From: Caprella mutica
Lineage: Eukaryota; Arthropoda; Malacostraca; Amphipoda; Caprellidae
Length of the DNA: 64,000 nucleotides
Reading direction: 5' to 3'
Assembly: GCA_947561585.1 (NCBI GenBank)
Contig: CANNZV010001150.1
Location: 62,001 to 126,000, forward strand
The position numbers were made by a program, and so were the translations under genes. The notes beneath the pieces are model-generated. The model saw only the letters and a program-made list of their open reading frames with translations. It had not been told where the DNA came from and did no database searches. Shown one piece after another: positions 1 through 11,795 of the stretch; the stretch's first letter is position 1, and each line of letters opens with the position of its first letter.

Positions 1-137
1 GGCATGATCTAACAAGTTATATAATGTATTTAATAGTTATGATAACCTGGAAGAAATATAATATATTACTCACGCTCTAAACATATAATATATACTTAAT
101 ATGGATATTTTGATGTGCGGGAACCAACCCTGAAAAA

Positions 138-190
138 GTGCGGGAAGCGACCCTAGCCCATATTTATTGATCGGGTCGATTCTCGCACTT
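138..190. repeat. Imperfect hairpin / short inverted repeat
   Basis: Two 17-base arms beginning AGTGCGGGAA and ending TCTCGCACT are inverted around a loop of about 19 bases, with about two mismatches. The same GTGCGGGAACCGA-like word recurs at about 115-130, 520-535 and 548-562. This suggests a small dispersed repeat, perhaps the remnant of a MITE. No gene is visible in bases 1-690. Confidence 0.5.
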
Positions 191-730
191 ACGTTTTCCT
201 TTATAGTTTTAGAAATGGCTTGAGTTGACAAAATTCCTTTTAAAGCATGTTAACCAAGTACATACTCTATATGCATACCAATTTTTAGATAGGTATCATC
301 TTTCGTTTACTTGTAATGTCAAAGTTTGCGCGATAGTTGAAAACATCAGTGGAAAATTTTTCAGGTACCTAAAATGTATGTTTTATTTGATCGCGAATAG
401 AATTTTACTTATCGAGAGTATATCAAATGTAAATATATCAAAAGATTGTTAAGAAACAGCTCTTTTAGACTGTGTTTACAGATTTGAAAAATAATGTTTC
501 TTTCGGAAGTTATATAGAGTGCGGGAACCGACACTGGATCATTCACTGCGGGAACCGATCCAGGTCGACGCTACAGTCTGGAAATGTGGCGACCTTGATC
601 CATTTTCACATTAAACTGGCGACTTTCTTGCCACACTTTGAAATGTGGCTCTCTTGATAGGGCCCTATCTAATTAAAATTAAGTTAGGTAGGTTGCGTAG
701 CTTTGGTAGCTTACCGTAGCTACATGTAGC

Positions 731-1614
731 CCAGTCTGCAGAATATGGAACATTTTTCCAAGACTCTCTGCGGGAGTTTTTGATTGAATTTTAGAAATTG
801 GAGATCTCTGCGGGCCAAGTAAAATAGTATGTCTCATAAACTCGCCATTTGTCTCTCCAGCTCTCTCCAAAAATCAACAAATTCTCTCCAAAATGATCAA
901 ATTCCAGTTTGTATTTGGTGCACTGAACTCCTCTGACTTTTTCAAATATCTGAGAAATAGCTGACAACATTTTTCATCAATTTGTTTAGTCCTCCAACAT
1001 TTTTCCAGTTTCTCCTCCAAAAATTAATGGTAATATAGGAATTAATAGCAAAATATCCTCCGACATTGCAGGAATATTTTTATTAAAGAAATTGAATATC
1101 TCCCGAGATATCATTGGAATTTACCACCAAATACAATCTGGATCAAATTATCATTGATTCTCACCAAAATAACATTGTAGCATGGGAGAAAAATAGATAA
1201 AACTCGCCATTTGCAATTGAAGAGCTCAAAATAACTGTCACAAACTCGCCATTAAAATGGCGAGTTTGGACATACTTTATTGCCAGTCTGCAGAATATGG
1301 GAGATCTTTGGGATATTCTCTCCGAACAATTTTCAATTAATTCCTATATTTACACTAATTTTGCTACAAACAAAATAAGAGATCTCTACGAACACTTTAC
1401 CAGTTTCTGCAGACTGGCTTTATTGCTTGGTCTGAGGGAGATCTTGAATTAATTCCTATGTTACCATTAATTTAGCTGCGGGAGATTTTGAATTAATTCC
1501 TATGTTACCATTAATTTAGCTGCGGGAGATTCTGAATCTGCTACTGAGAGTCAGAGAATAACTGTCTCTCAAATTAAAATCTCTGCGGGAGAAGAGACAC
1601 ATTCTGCAGACTGG
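731..1614. mobile_element. Nested MITE cluster, outer element
   Basis: The outer ends form an inverted repeat: CCAGTCTGCAGAAT at 731 and ATTCTGCAGACTGG ending at 1614. Inside lie pieces of at least two other families. One is a copy of the AACTCGCCATT family (about 815-1283). The other, nested inside it, has CCAGTTTGTATTTGGTG at 904 and the inverted CACCAAATACAATCTGG ending at 1141. No transposase reading frame is present, so these are non-autonomous. Inner ends of the CTGCAGACTGG family recur at about 1283 and 1410, so the nesting order is only partly resolved. Confidence 0.55.
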
Positions 1615-1626
1615 CATGTACCTACC

Positions 1627-2115
1627 CCAATCTGTATTTCGTGGTAAATTCCATTATTCCACCGACATGTCGGTGGAATTTTTTTGTCTTGAAAATAATA
1701 TTATGGCAAAGTCGGTGGATTTTTAGCTATTTTAGCCTATTTATTCCTATGTTACCCCAAGTAAAATAGTATGTCTCATAAACTCGCCATTTGTCTTTCC
1801 AGCTCTCTCCAAAATTCAACAAATTCTCTCCAAAATGATCAAATTTTCATAAATTCTCTCCCGAAATAACATTGTAGCATAGGAGAAAAATAGATAAAAC
1901 TCGCCATTTGCATTTGAAGGGCTCAAAATAACTGTCACAAACTCGCCATTAAAATGGCGAGTTTGGACATGCTTTATTACTTGGATGTTACCATTAATTT
2001 TTGGTGGAAAAATGGGTAAAATGTTGGTGGATCAGCTAAATTACTGTAAAATTTATGGTGGATTTTTTCAGCTATTTCAAAACTTCAGTGGAATATTTTG
2101 CACCAAATACAGACT
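1627..2115. mobile_element. MITE interrupted by another MITE
   Basis: The left end CAATCTGTATTTCGTGG and the right end CACCAAATACAGACTGG form diverged terminal inverted repeats. They belong to the same family as the element at 904-1141. The body carries TCCACCGACATG and related words and is split by the element at 1757-1984. There is no coding capacity. Confidence 0.55.
1757..1984. mobile_element. 228-bp MITE with 8-bp target-site duplication
   Basis: Terminal inverted repeats start CCAAGTAAAATAG on the left and read CCAAGTAATAAAG on the right when reversed. They continue into AACTCGCCATT on both sides. The element is flanked by direct repeats ATGTTACC (1749-1756 and 1985-1992). The uninterrupted word CTATGTTACCATTAATTT occurs twice nearby, at about 1457 and 1498, as natural empty-site relatives. 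An 8-bp duplication fits hAT-type mobilisation; the family assignment is an inference. Confidence 0.8.
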
Positions 2116-2183
2116 GGCATGTAGCTATATGATGTAAACTTATAATTAAGAAGAATAACCTAGGTAGTGGTAGGTAGGTACCT

Positions 2184-2433
2184 AGGGTCACGCAGGTAAA
2201 TTGCGGCCCTTTAATTTTTAATTGCGGCCCTCACAAGTGAGTTTCTAAAAGACTAAAACATTCTGAAAACCGAAATTACATCAAAATGTTGCATAGCTAT
2301 CAAAATAAGCACAGTGCATGCTACAATTTATTACATTATGTTTTTAACGAGTGTTTTGAAGCTATGGCGTTTCTGTTGTTACTTGTTAGAGGCCGCAGTT
2401 AGTTAGAGGGCCGCAATTTACCTGCTTCACCCT
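2184..2433. mobile_element. MITE with AGGGTCACGCAGG-type termini (copy 1)
   Basis: About 250 bp with roughly 27-base terminal inverted repeats. The left end is AGGGTCACGCAGGTAAATTG; the right end reversed reads AGGGTGAAGCAGGTAAATTG. Direct ACCT flanks it on both sides (2180-2183 and 2434-2437), a possible 4-bp duplication. Two more copies lie at 38593-38806 and 39251-39482, with an end fragment at about 39546-39596. Confidence 0.75.
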
Positions 2434-5400
2434 ACCTAAATAAAATGATGTAGGTATAGCTAAAACAGTTTAAGTGGTTTAACAGAATAGATAATTACCT
2501 TACTGTACCTAATTAAAGGTATGTAGCTACAGAGAGTAAGTTCAGATTAAACAACAGCAGTGAGGAATTTAAGAATGAACTTAATTTAATTCCTGATTAC
2601 CTATTTGAAAGAAGTATTTATATCGAGTGAGTACTTTTTTCTCTCCGACTTTAAGAATTTTGCTGCCAACATTTGATTTTCGATCCGAGATTTAGGTACT
2701 TTTTTTTAGTACTTTTTTAGTACTTTTTTCTCTCCGACTTTGAGAATTTTGCTGCCAACATTATTTTGATTTTCGATCCGAGATTTAGGCTATTTAGCCC
2801 TATGATATTTTCTAATTATAAAATTGAAAAGATAAGTTTGTGGATTTCATTTTAATTAGTATATTTAGAATTCAATTCATATTAATATTGCAAATACAAG
2901 TTGAAGTTACTCTTTTCTGTAATATTTCTACTAATACCTAATACTTTGGCTACGAATTTCTAGTTTCCTTATATCTTGTTTCTAAAATAAAAATAAAAAC
3001 ATGTAGCTTTATAATGCACAGGAATAACTATAATGATGCACTGGAATAACTTTAACGCAATGGAAAATATTGCGTTAAATGTCCATACTTCTTTGACCAC
3101 ATCCCACATCATTACACTATGTTTGATAATAAAGATTGATCAATTTGGAATACATAATTGTATTAATTGATATTTAAGTAAGTTAAGTGCACAATGTGAC
3201 AAGGTTTCGACGTAAGCTATCTTACATCTATTTTTTATGTAAGCAATGACAATTCTTTTCATTAAAAGATAAAAATAACTGTAGTATATGGTAAACCGCA
3301 CTAATGTGACAAAAGAAATATAAAACATCAGAACTATATATTATATTATATGAATTTGATATTTCCTATCATACAATAACTAGGAAATATGCAACTTGAC
3401 AGGTAAATAAAATATCTAATACAATATTTAAAAGTTTATTTTCTCTTCATTTATAGCGAACAATAGGGAAAATTAAATAAATTGTGTTAGGGTATAAATC
3501 TTTAAATGGTTAACACATATATTTTTTATGCTTAGTAACGCGATTGAGCAAATTGTACGGAGTTTAAAGAGACATATTCTTAATGGTATCGACACCAGAA
3601 AAAGGTGAAAATGTGCAAAATTACCAGAAGGAATTTATTTCCAGAAGTATTAGCAACACAGTCAGAATATTCCTTTGAAGCTTATTTAATGAGCAATATT
3701 ATCAAGAGTTTTCTGATAGGTCATAAAAATATGCTTTGACTTTTTAATGGACATCCCCTCCAAAAAAACTGAACACTGTTAATAATTCATGTAAATATAA
3801 TGAGATTTTTGTTCCAAGATTTCGAAAATAACAAGATAAAATAAATACAAGAAAAAATGTGTTCAAATTGTCAGACGATGTTTAATCTGAACAGACGATG
3901 TTTAACAGACACCTTTCTTGTTAATTAATCAGCTAAATTTAGATTTATTTGCGTTTTTTTCACCAGGGTCAGAGGTACGTCATGCACCACTCTTTTCAGA
4001 TCCATGCACATTATTTGTTCTTATAATAAGCTGTTGTCGATGTACAATTGTCACTTAGATTATAACCTGAGCAGATCGAAGTTGCCCGAAATGTCTCCTA
4101 TCTTAATATTTTTGGGACTTGAGGTTAGCACAATTATATAACACTACATTGAGCTCATATAAATCGAATAAATAAATGTCCTTAATATCTGAACAATGAA
4201 TACACACAGCTATTAATATATAAAATTAATCTACTTAAGTAAACCACATATTATAACGATGACGTCTGAAAGGAAAATAAATGCAACGGACTTCAAAGAA
4301 ACAGCCATAGATAACTCACATCAAATAAAAAGTCATTATACTCTCGAAAAGATCATCAAAGCAGAAAAGCTACGCTGACCTCAATCACGAATAGAAGAGG
4401 AAAATGAAGAGGTAATTGTAAATCAAACCTACGAGTCTACATAAAATATGTAAGACCTCGTAGTTCTAGAACATATCTATTCTTCTATGTTCAAAAACTG
4501 CAAGTTGCATTAAATGATAAAGATTGTACAATGTAAAAAAAAGACAAGCCACATTAAAATATTTTTCGGGTTTCAACTGCATGACTCCACCTTTAGATAA
4601 TTTAATTTCACCACAGACAGCTTCCAGTTGGTAGACCTTGAGGCTAATGTAAATAATCTATAATGAAATCTTTACTTTAATACATGGTGGAGTTCAACAA
4701 ATTAAAAAAAATAAAGGTAGTAAAAAATAACAGAAAACAGTTCAGAGTGTAAATTTCAATATCACGGGATAATTAGCGGCCTAATATCCCTTCTCTTCGA
4801 TTTATCTAAACAGTTGAGTGTGATGAGCAGATTTAAGATATATATGGATATTATCATTTTGATAACGTAAATTTCAGCTATTTCTTAAATGTACCTATTA
4901 GTAAGAATTAAATATAAAAACTAGAAACAATTTATAGTTGTTACGAGAAATTCAAGGCTTGGTTATCGTTGTACTCTCATTTTTAAGAAGTTAAACTTAT
5001 AACATATATTGATATAGTCGATAAGTAAAACTCTTGACTGTATATCGAAAACTGTGTTGTTCCATTCAAATTGAAAAAAAAAATATATGAACAATGCTAC
5101 GACTCGAGAATTAAAACGGATCGAGAAGAAAAATTTCGAGGATAAAGTACAGGCATCCCCCGCTTTAGTTACCAAATCACAAATAAGAATCACATGATTC
5201 TTATTTCGAATCATGACTCGAAATAAGGACCACTTTTACTAAAGTGAGTTGTACTTAAAGCGAGGCTTGCCTTAATACAATATATTATTTTTAAGTAGTG
5301 GCTTAACGTCTGCTTCAGAACCATATGCCTGGCAGGAGCAGTCAGAAAGGAAAGTGGCCCAAAGAACAAAGTCACTTACCACCAGTCGGTGACAATGCTC

Positions 5401-6433
5401 ATGGATGTAGAAATGTTACACTGTGAATGCAGTAACTTACCAAGGAATATAAAGAAAAAAGACATAAGCACCGGTGGTTGCACTCACGGATGTAAAAGGA
5501 AAATGAAGAGGTGATATTACGTAAATGAAGCCTACGATCCTACCTAAAACAAAAATCTAAGACCTCTTAGTTGAAGAGCATAATCCTAGCGATATTCTCT
5601 AAAACTAAAATTAGCGTTCAAAATGATAAACATGGTAAAGAAGAAAAAGACTATATATAATCCAAATTACAACAAATCTTGGCCCAAGGAAGGCCGCCCC
5701 ACCCTCTTTCATTCACCACAGACAGCTTCAGGATAGAACACATGAGGGCATTAATACGATATACATTTTTAAACCCGACAACAATATATTATTATTTTTC
5801 GAACAAAAACAATATTATAAAAAAATTAACATACGAAACAGTTACGAGAAATTCAGCTCAGTACTTCAATAAGGGATAGTAGGTATATGATTTTTTCATC
5901 TCATTATGGAACTTAAATTTAGCACAAAAAGAAAAGTACCAAGGACCCAAGGTTCATATTATTGTGTCACTTTTTACTTCAATTCAAAAATGTATCACCA
6001 AATGAGAAAATACTGAGCGAAATCAATTTCCTAAACCTTAAATTTCAAATTAGATAAAACGATGACATCTATTTTTAACCCGAATTACCTTAACGCTATT
6101 TACCCACAACACTCTGCAACTTATCAAACAAACCTCTTCATTTTAACCCACAAAAATGTGTTAATATATATCACACTAGAAATACATTAAAGAAACAAAT
6201 GAATACGATTGAATTGCAATACGTTGAAGTTCATGCTGTGATGGTGTAAAACGTCAATCTTGATTTCAAAGACTCACATGAACTTTTAACTAATAATAAA
6301 ATAATTGCTTAAAAGGAAGGTTATGACCGTCCATTTACTTCGGTAATACGGTCTGATGCACTCTCATCATTGTAAATTTTCAATTTTCATAAATATTCTT
6401 ACTGAACTCCAAAAAACTCCTTTAACTGTCAAT
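2434..6433. other. AT-rich region downstream of the receptor gene, no gene recognised
   Basis: No reading frame here resembles a known protein. Two repeated patches are visible. A segment around TCTCCGACTTT...TTCGATCCGAGATTTAGG occurs twice in tandem at about 2631-2698 and 2716-2789. A diverged direct duplication links about 4360-4640 with about 5480-5730, sharing GGAAAATGAAGAGGT and TTCACCACAGACAGCTTC. These look like old non-coding repeats. Confidence 0.6.
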
Positions 6434-6439
6434 TTTATT
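6434..6439 (-). promoter_or_regulatory. Candidate poly(A) signal of the Sidestep-like gene
   Basis: AATAAA on the minus strand lies about 75 bases after the stop codon at 6515-6517. It is the first canonical hexamer downstream of the stop. Its use is an inference. Confidence 0.5.
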
Positions 6440-6514
6440 AGAAAGGTGTAGTATATATAAAGGGATAAAGCTATAAGAAAACCATTAACGTAAACTCTTT
6501 TGCTTATCATATCG

Positions 6515-7177
6515 TTATAATTTACTCTCTGACACAGACTCTCCGGTGGTGGCATTCTTCCTCTCCGGAGTTGAATAGTCGGGCGGAGTCCGTTTCAGAG
6601 AGTTGCCCCTGGATTGGGAGTAGTAGTGCACAACATTAGCTATACACACATCTTTCTTAGGCGGAGGTAAGAATTTAGGTGGCACTGTTGAAGTGTCAAT
6701 ACACTGTTTGCACTCTGCATAAGACTCTTTAGAGTACCCCTCCTGGTAGGGAGGAAAGGGGTTTGAATAATTATGAGGATTGGTTATCAAGTGGCTGGTC
6801 AGACTATCGGGAGTTTTCTGGAACGGTACCGGAGGAGGGAGCTGATTCATCCCCTCCGTATTGGCATTCATCCCCGGATGACTATCACAGGAACAGAGTG
6901 AAGGAAAATTACTGTGCATATTCATTTGTTGGCATTGACTTGCAATAGTGCAAATAGGGGGCCCAGAGTACATTTGCGGAGGAGAAATGAGTCTGTTAGA
7001 CGTCATGCCTGGGCGAGAAGTACAAAGAGGGTTTTGTGAAGGAGATTGTTGCGTCATAGTTGTGGGTAAGACGTTACACACTCCATAACTGATGGAATGT
7101 ATGTCAGACGAAGAGGAAGGGACCAAATACGTAGATCCTTGGTGCATTGTGTCCACGCAACTGAAGTTAGATTTAAC
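6515..7177 (-). CDS. Sidestep-like receptor, last coding exon (cytoplasmic tail)
   Basis: This exon encodes the last 220 residues of the receptor. It starts after a clear acceptor (pyrimidine-rich, TTTGCAG, at 7178-7184) in phase 0. That matches the phase-0 donor of the exon at 10093. The protein begins VKSNFSCVDTMHQGSTYLV and is rich in Pro, Ser, Asn and Cys with no recognisable folded domain. Proline stretches (PPPVPF, PPKFLPPPKK) could bind SH3-type domains. The last four residues, ESKL, fit the class I PDZ-ligand pattern (S/T-x-hydrophobic). Tails of this family are poorly conserved, so assignment rests on exon continuity rather than similarity. Confidence 0.8.
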   Translation of the reverse strand, partial: VKSNFSCVDTMHQGSTYLVPSSSSDIHSISYGVCNVLPTTMTQQSPSQNPLCTSRPGMTSNRLISPPQMYSGPPICTIASQCQQMNMHSNFPSLCSCDSHPGMNANTEGMNQLPPPVPFQKTPDSLTSHLITNPHNYSNPFPPYQEGYSKESYAECKQCIDTSTVPPKFLPPPKKDVCIANVVHYYSQSRGNSLKRTPPDYSTPERKNATTGESVSESKL

Positions 7178-10092
7178 CTGCAAATGTAAGAATATGTTTA
7201 ACAGTGCATCAAAATTGATGTAATTTAAAAATAATAACTTATAGTAGAAGATGATCAACAATGGGACCAAAAACACAAAAAGATAGATATTGAAAAAAGT
7301 GTATTATAGATATTTCTTCATAAAATGAAACTAACTAGAATGCCACCACATATTCTTTTGACTAGAAAAATAAAATAAAAAATTTAAAAAACGTTCCATT
7401 GTATACCAGCACTGGTGAACTATGAGACATAACCTGGTGAACGATAATACAGCTTATCAACCTGTTATATTGTTGAGATTATGGTCGGATTTCAAGTTCA
7501 AATTGTCTGTTTCTGTTGTCCTACACTTAGTTGGTTCATATAATACCAATTTAATTTCCTCTAGCTTCACCGATGCCATGTCAGGAACATTTGGAAAATG
7601 AAACTCATTGCACTTGAATTTTCACCTAACATCAATGTTTCCTTTTTCATCCTCCGGCTTAGAAAATTACACCAACAGAATAAGTTTTAGAAGTCGCATC
7701 AAACTCTATTGCTAAAGATTACTAAAGCCCTTGATCATGGTCGAAAGTCCCGCTTCAGCTGGAATTTCTATTTCTACTAGAAGTCTTGAAGCTACAGTTC
7801 ACGTTATTGTATCAAAAATTGATACTTTTGATTCAAATGGAATAACTAGATCGACAGTTTGGTTGATAATAGGGCTTTTTCCCATTATTAACCAAATATG
7901 CTGTCCCAATGATCACATGACGCCATTTTGAAAACATATGGGTATAGTGGCTCAACTACAAAAGTATAAAGGCAATCCTTTCATATGATCATATTTTCAT
8001 ATGAATATGATCAGGAGAATGTCGTAAACATTATATGTTAAATTAACAAATTTATAACAATTGAAACAAAGTACGAAGAATTTATTTTTCACACTTCTAA
8101 AACACGTTTTCGTTTTTACGCAGAGCTGACTGCACCCCAACCGCTGAATACAATGCGAGTGAATTTACTGAAGTGTGCCTAATTTACCACTAAGATGTTG
8201 TTAAAATTACCATCAAATAAAAAAGTTATTCGGCATATCCCATTGTTCACAGTGTCCCATTGGGTTGACGGACACTTGGCCGAAAGATATTTGGCCGAAC
8301 GGACGCTTGTTCGAACTGACATTTAGCTGAAGGGACATTTGGCTGAAATATATTTATTTTGAAAACCAAATATGGGATGGTAATATTATTTATTATAATA
8401 AAAACAATAAATTTATATAATACATAGTAACCAATGATAACAAGTTCAAAAGTACTAAGAGAAGCTTTTTTCCACTCCTTATATTTGCAATGAAATCCAT
8501 GATTATGAAAAAATTAAAATTGTTCAGCAATATATGTTTTCAGTTCGTAATATGGACACACATTATGTATATATTAAAATTCAATTTCCCTTTTATAAAA
8601 TAATTTTCAATTCCACGAAAATAATAAATACAGATTAAAAAACTGGAGGCTGCAGTTCGTAATATTGATACATAAAATAAAATTTTACACCAAATCAACT
8701 TTCAGCCAATCGTCTCTTGTCCAATTGTCCTTCGTCCAAGTGTCCATCGGCCAAGTGTCTGCACGCGGTCCCATTGATAAGAATCTTATTCCCCTATTGC
8801 TCTAATATTTCTTGGTAAGGTTCGCTAGATCTCTTTATCGATAAATATCTTTAATTTTTACAAATTTAGAACCGTAAACAGATATACAGATTACACATAC
8901 AGGTAACTTTCTAGTTTTAAAGTCTACATCTTTACGGACCACTTTTACGGTAGAATTTTTGTGCCTCTATCTCGATATTCAGGAAACTGCCTCAGCTTTT
9001 ACGATAACAGATTTTCATTATTTCTTATATTCCGTCATGTTAAAATTTGTAATTTCAAACTATTCTGATGGTCTCCCTTCATAAATTTGAAAAAAAAATA
9101 TAATGAGAAGCATTGCAGTACCTAATTTTTGTCAAGCTATAACAGCTATCATTCCTTCCAAACAATATTTATTGTTGTTTCTAGATATATAAATCTTATA
9201 TTTGAATAACTATCCAAACCTGAAATATGTCTTATGAGTCAACAAGTTAGTAATTTTCCAGTGTCTCTATTCTCAAAGATTTATCAGACATTTCACTTCT
9301 TTTTCTTTATATTAACATAAGTAGCATAGGATTAATTAGGAATGAGTCATAGAGATCTTGAAAGATTATATTTTCTAAGGAGTCTTAGCTGTTTGAGTCC
9401 TAAATATATTGGTCATTCCAGATATACTATGAAATTTGCATAGCAATTACCTCATCGGTATAAAGCAGTAAAATGGGAAGAGTTGAAAAATTGATCATAA
9501 AACTAGAGAGAATTGAAACATTAAAGATAATTTTGAAATTTATAGAAGTTACCACAGATTATGGCTCTATGCAGCAGTTTTCTATATTTATAATTTTGTG
9601 ACTTCCTCATCTCAGGTATAATATGTATCAATTCAAATTCACTTCCAACCACAGTTATTAAAACTCAACGAAAAGAATTCTGTTATTGTTTTCTCGTTCA
9701 ATGCTAGCTACTTAAAAGGTTAACGAAGTAAATTCGAAATGTTGAAAAAGTTATTGGCTTATTTATAAAAATTATGAATTATCCTTTTCTATTATATGTA
9801 GTTTCAATTGTCTATCGTCAATAGATTATGTTATAACTTATTATAACTATTCTTATTATAACTATTCCATTTGAAGATTCTGAAGTTTGCCCGAAACCCC
9901 TATTTTTTGGCCCACCCTACTGTGTACATCGACCTGCATAGAAATAGTGGTCTCTAATTGTCCACTATTGAGATTGCACATACGCCAGTAACTCAATGAA
10001 AACTTTTATTAAAATAGTAATTGGGGAGATTCAAAGTCAATTTCGATAGCTATGTGTATAAAGTATCTTCACTTATTGATTGGGTCAATTAC
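7178..10092 (-). other. Intron of the Sidestep-like gene (2.9 kb)
   Basis: The intron is bounded by GT at 10091-10092 and AG at 7178-7179 on the minus strand. It is AT-rich and contains the element at 8263-8767. Nothing else recognisable is seen. Confidence 0.75.
8263..8767. mobile_element. 505-bp non-autonomous element with GGACACTTGGCCGA motifs
   Basis: The left end carries GGACACTTGGCCGAAAG followed by several degenerate copies of the word (TTTGGCCGAACGGAC, CATTTAGCTGAAGGGAC). The right end carries the inverse (TCGGCCAAGTGTCTGC). Direct repeats GTCCCATTG flank it at 8254-8262 and 8768-8776, consistent with an 8-9 bp target duplication. A related fragment is at 43733-43803. There is no coding capacity. 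Confidence 0.65.
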
Positions 10093-10214
10093 CTCTAGTT
10101 GTTGTTCGGACACAGTGAGTCCCATGGGTGACAGGGAGGCGCTGTGGCACAGAGGAGAACACTCGGCACTCCTGGACGCAATGGAATTAGAGTGGATTGC
10201 CAGCTCGTTAGCAC
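10093..10214 (-). CDS. Sidestep-like receptor, juxtamembrane/cytoplasmic exon
   Basis: This 122-base exon has acceptor CATCCTGCAG upstream and donor CTAGAG|GTAATT downstream. It enters in phase 1: the G left over from the exon at 14064 joins its first two bases to give Gly. It leaves in phase 0. It encodes ANELAIHSNSIASRSAECSP and then about 20 more residues ending QQLE. No domain is recognised. Both phases agree with its neighbours, which is the main support. Confidence 0.8.
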
Positions 10215-10417
10215 CTGCAGGATGAAGTGACGTGGAGGTTATATGGAGCCATGGACAAAAACTGATCCTCAGAATAATCAATCTCAAGAGAATTATACAT
10301 TTAAATTGAATTCTGAAGTAACTTTAAATAGACTTAACGATTATTAACTGTAATTGTTAACATATATAATGATATTATATTTATATATATATGACTAGAT
10401 AGCATAATATAAAAGTA

Positions 10418-10616
10418 CAGTAGGAACTCCTTAAATCCGAACAAAACATAATTTAGACTTCCTTGTATTTATACTTCTTCAAATCTGAAATTCCTCATTT
10501 AATTAGGACTCTATCTTAAAATTTAATACCTACTTAGAGAAGATTTTATATCTTCTCGAAATTAGACAAATCCTCTTTCCGGAATTCTCTGATATTCGGA
10601 TTGAAGGAGTTCTATA
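10418..10616. mobile_element. Pogo/Tigger-type MITE
   Basis: The left end CAGTAGGAACTCCTTAAATC follows a TA. The right end, reversed, reads TATAGAACTCCTTCAATCCG. CAGTxGAACxxC...ATCCGAA ends with TA flanks are characteristic of pogo-type Tc1/mariner elements. It is about 200 bp, without a transposase, and its right terminus is degraded. Confidence 0.65.
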
Positions 10617-11795
10617 ACATAGTGAATCATAAATCCCACTACACCACAACAGTTCAAGTTCTCTGTTGTCTGTCACCTACCCTTGGAAATAATTATCCGT
10701 GTATCTTGTGTGAAAAAAGTTATATTTAATAGAGATGTTTCCTGAAGAAGATCCCTAAAAAGTATTTCAACTACTACTAAGAATTATAATAGTTATTTTA
10801 ATCCAATTTATTTAATTGTGTGTCAGTAATAATAGGCATTATATGAATTTTCATGATAGTTTTACGTGTTTTACGAAATGACTATCCTGATTCGGTAATT
10901 ATTTTTTAATAAATTATTATTAATTTATCTTGGTGTGTGGCCCATTTCTAACCTTTTCTGCTATTTTTTTTTGTAAGCTTCATTTCAATTTTAAACTAAA
11001 TTCTTTCGGTCCTCACCAGGTGATGTTTTTTTGGTATTTTTTCGGGAACAGGTAGATAGTCGGCGCAGGAATAATGGGTATAGATATTAACATTAAAACT
11101 TTAAGTTGTTATATAGAAATGTGTGGTTATCTGTTTGGACCTAGTGCCTTTTAAACTTTGTGCTATTATCAATATTGAACAGTTTTTGCGAGTGAATAAT
11201 AGCTGAAGTTAGTGTTTTGAATTCCTTCATATCATTCGTAAAGTTATTTAATTGTGATGATCCTAGTTCTAATATTTCTCTGTTCCCTAGTCATTAAAAG
11301 CAAAGGTACTAAAGAATGTTATTTAGTGATTAATTATATATGGTGTACGGTGTACTGAACAAACTTGTCAATTGGTAGAGAAACCCTCTATGCTCTGAAA
11401 ACAGGACAACACTGTAAGTACTGTATAAATTATTATTCTTGGTTAAATGCATTGCTAGTTTTGAATGTATAAGGTTTATTTTTTATTGTGATGAGTTCCT
11501 TATAATTTTATTAAACGGCTCTTCTAGTAATTATTTGTAGGCCGAACTGAGATAAATTTCATGGTAATAAAAACTGTTTTTTCTGCATTCAATGAATAAT
11601 TATGAGTTTGTTTTTCTTTTTACATTTTTTAATTTAGGCTTAAAATTTGCAGAACGCATTAATTTTTGTTCATTTTTAATAATCGTTGTATTTACGGTTC
11701 GGTTTTGGTCTCCCTACAGGTTGTGTAGCGGAGCTGATAGGGTTGACGATCTGATATGTATTTTTGAGGATTAGTTCACTGAGGGTGAATTGCAG

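Noticed and set aside
1..690. Plus-strand frames of 61-75 residues
   Set aside because: They have no similarity I can recognise and no splice context, and the region is AT-rich with dispersed repeat words.
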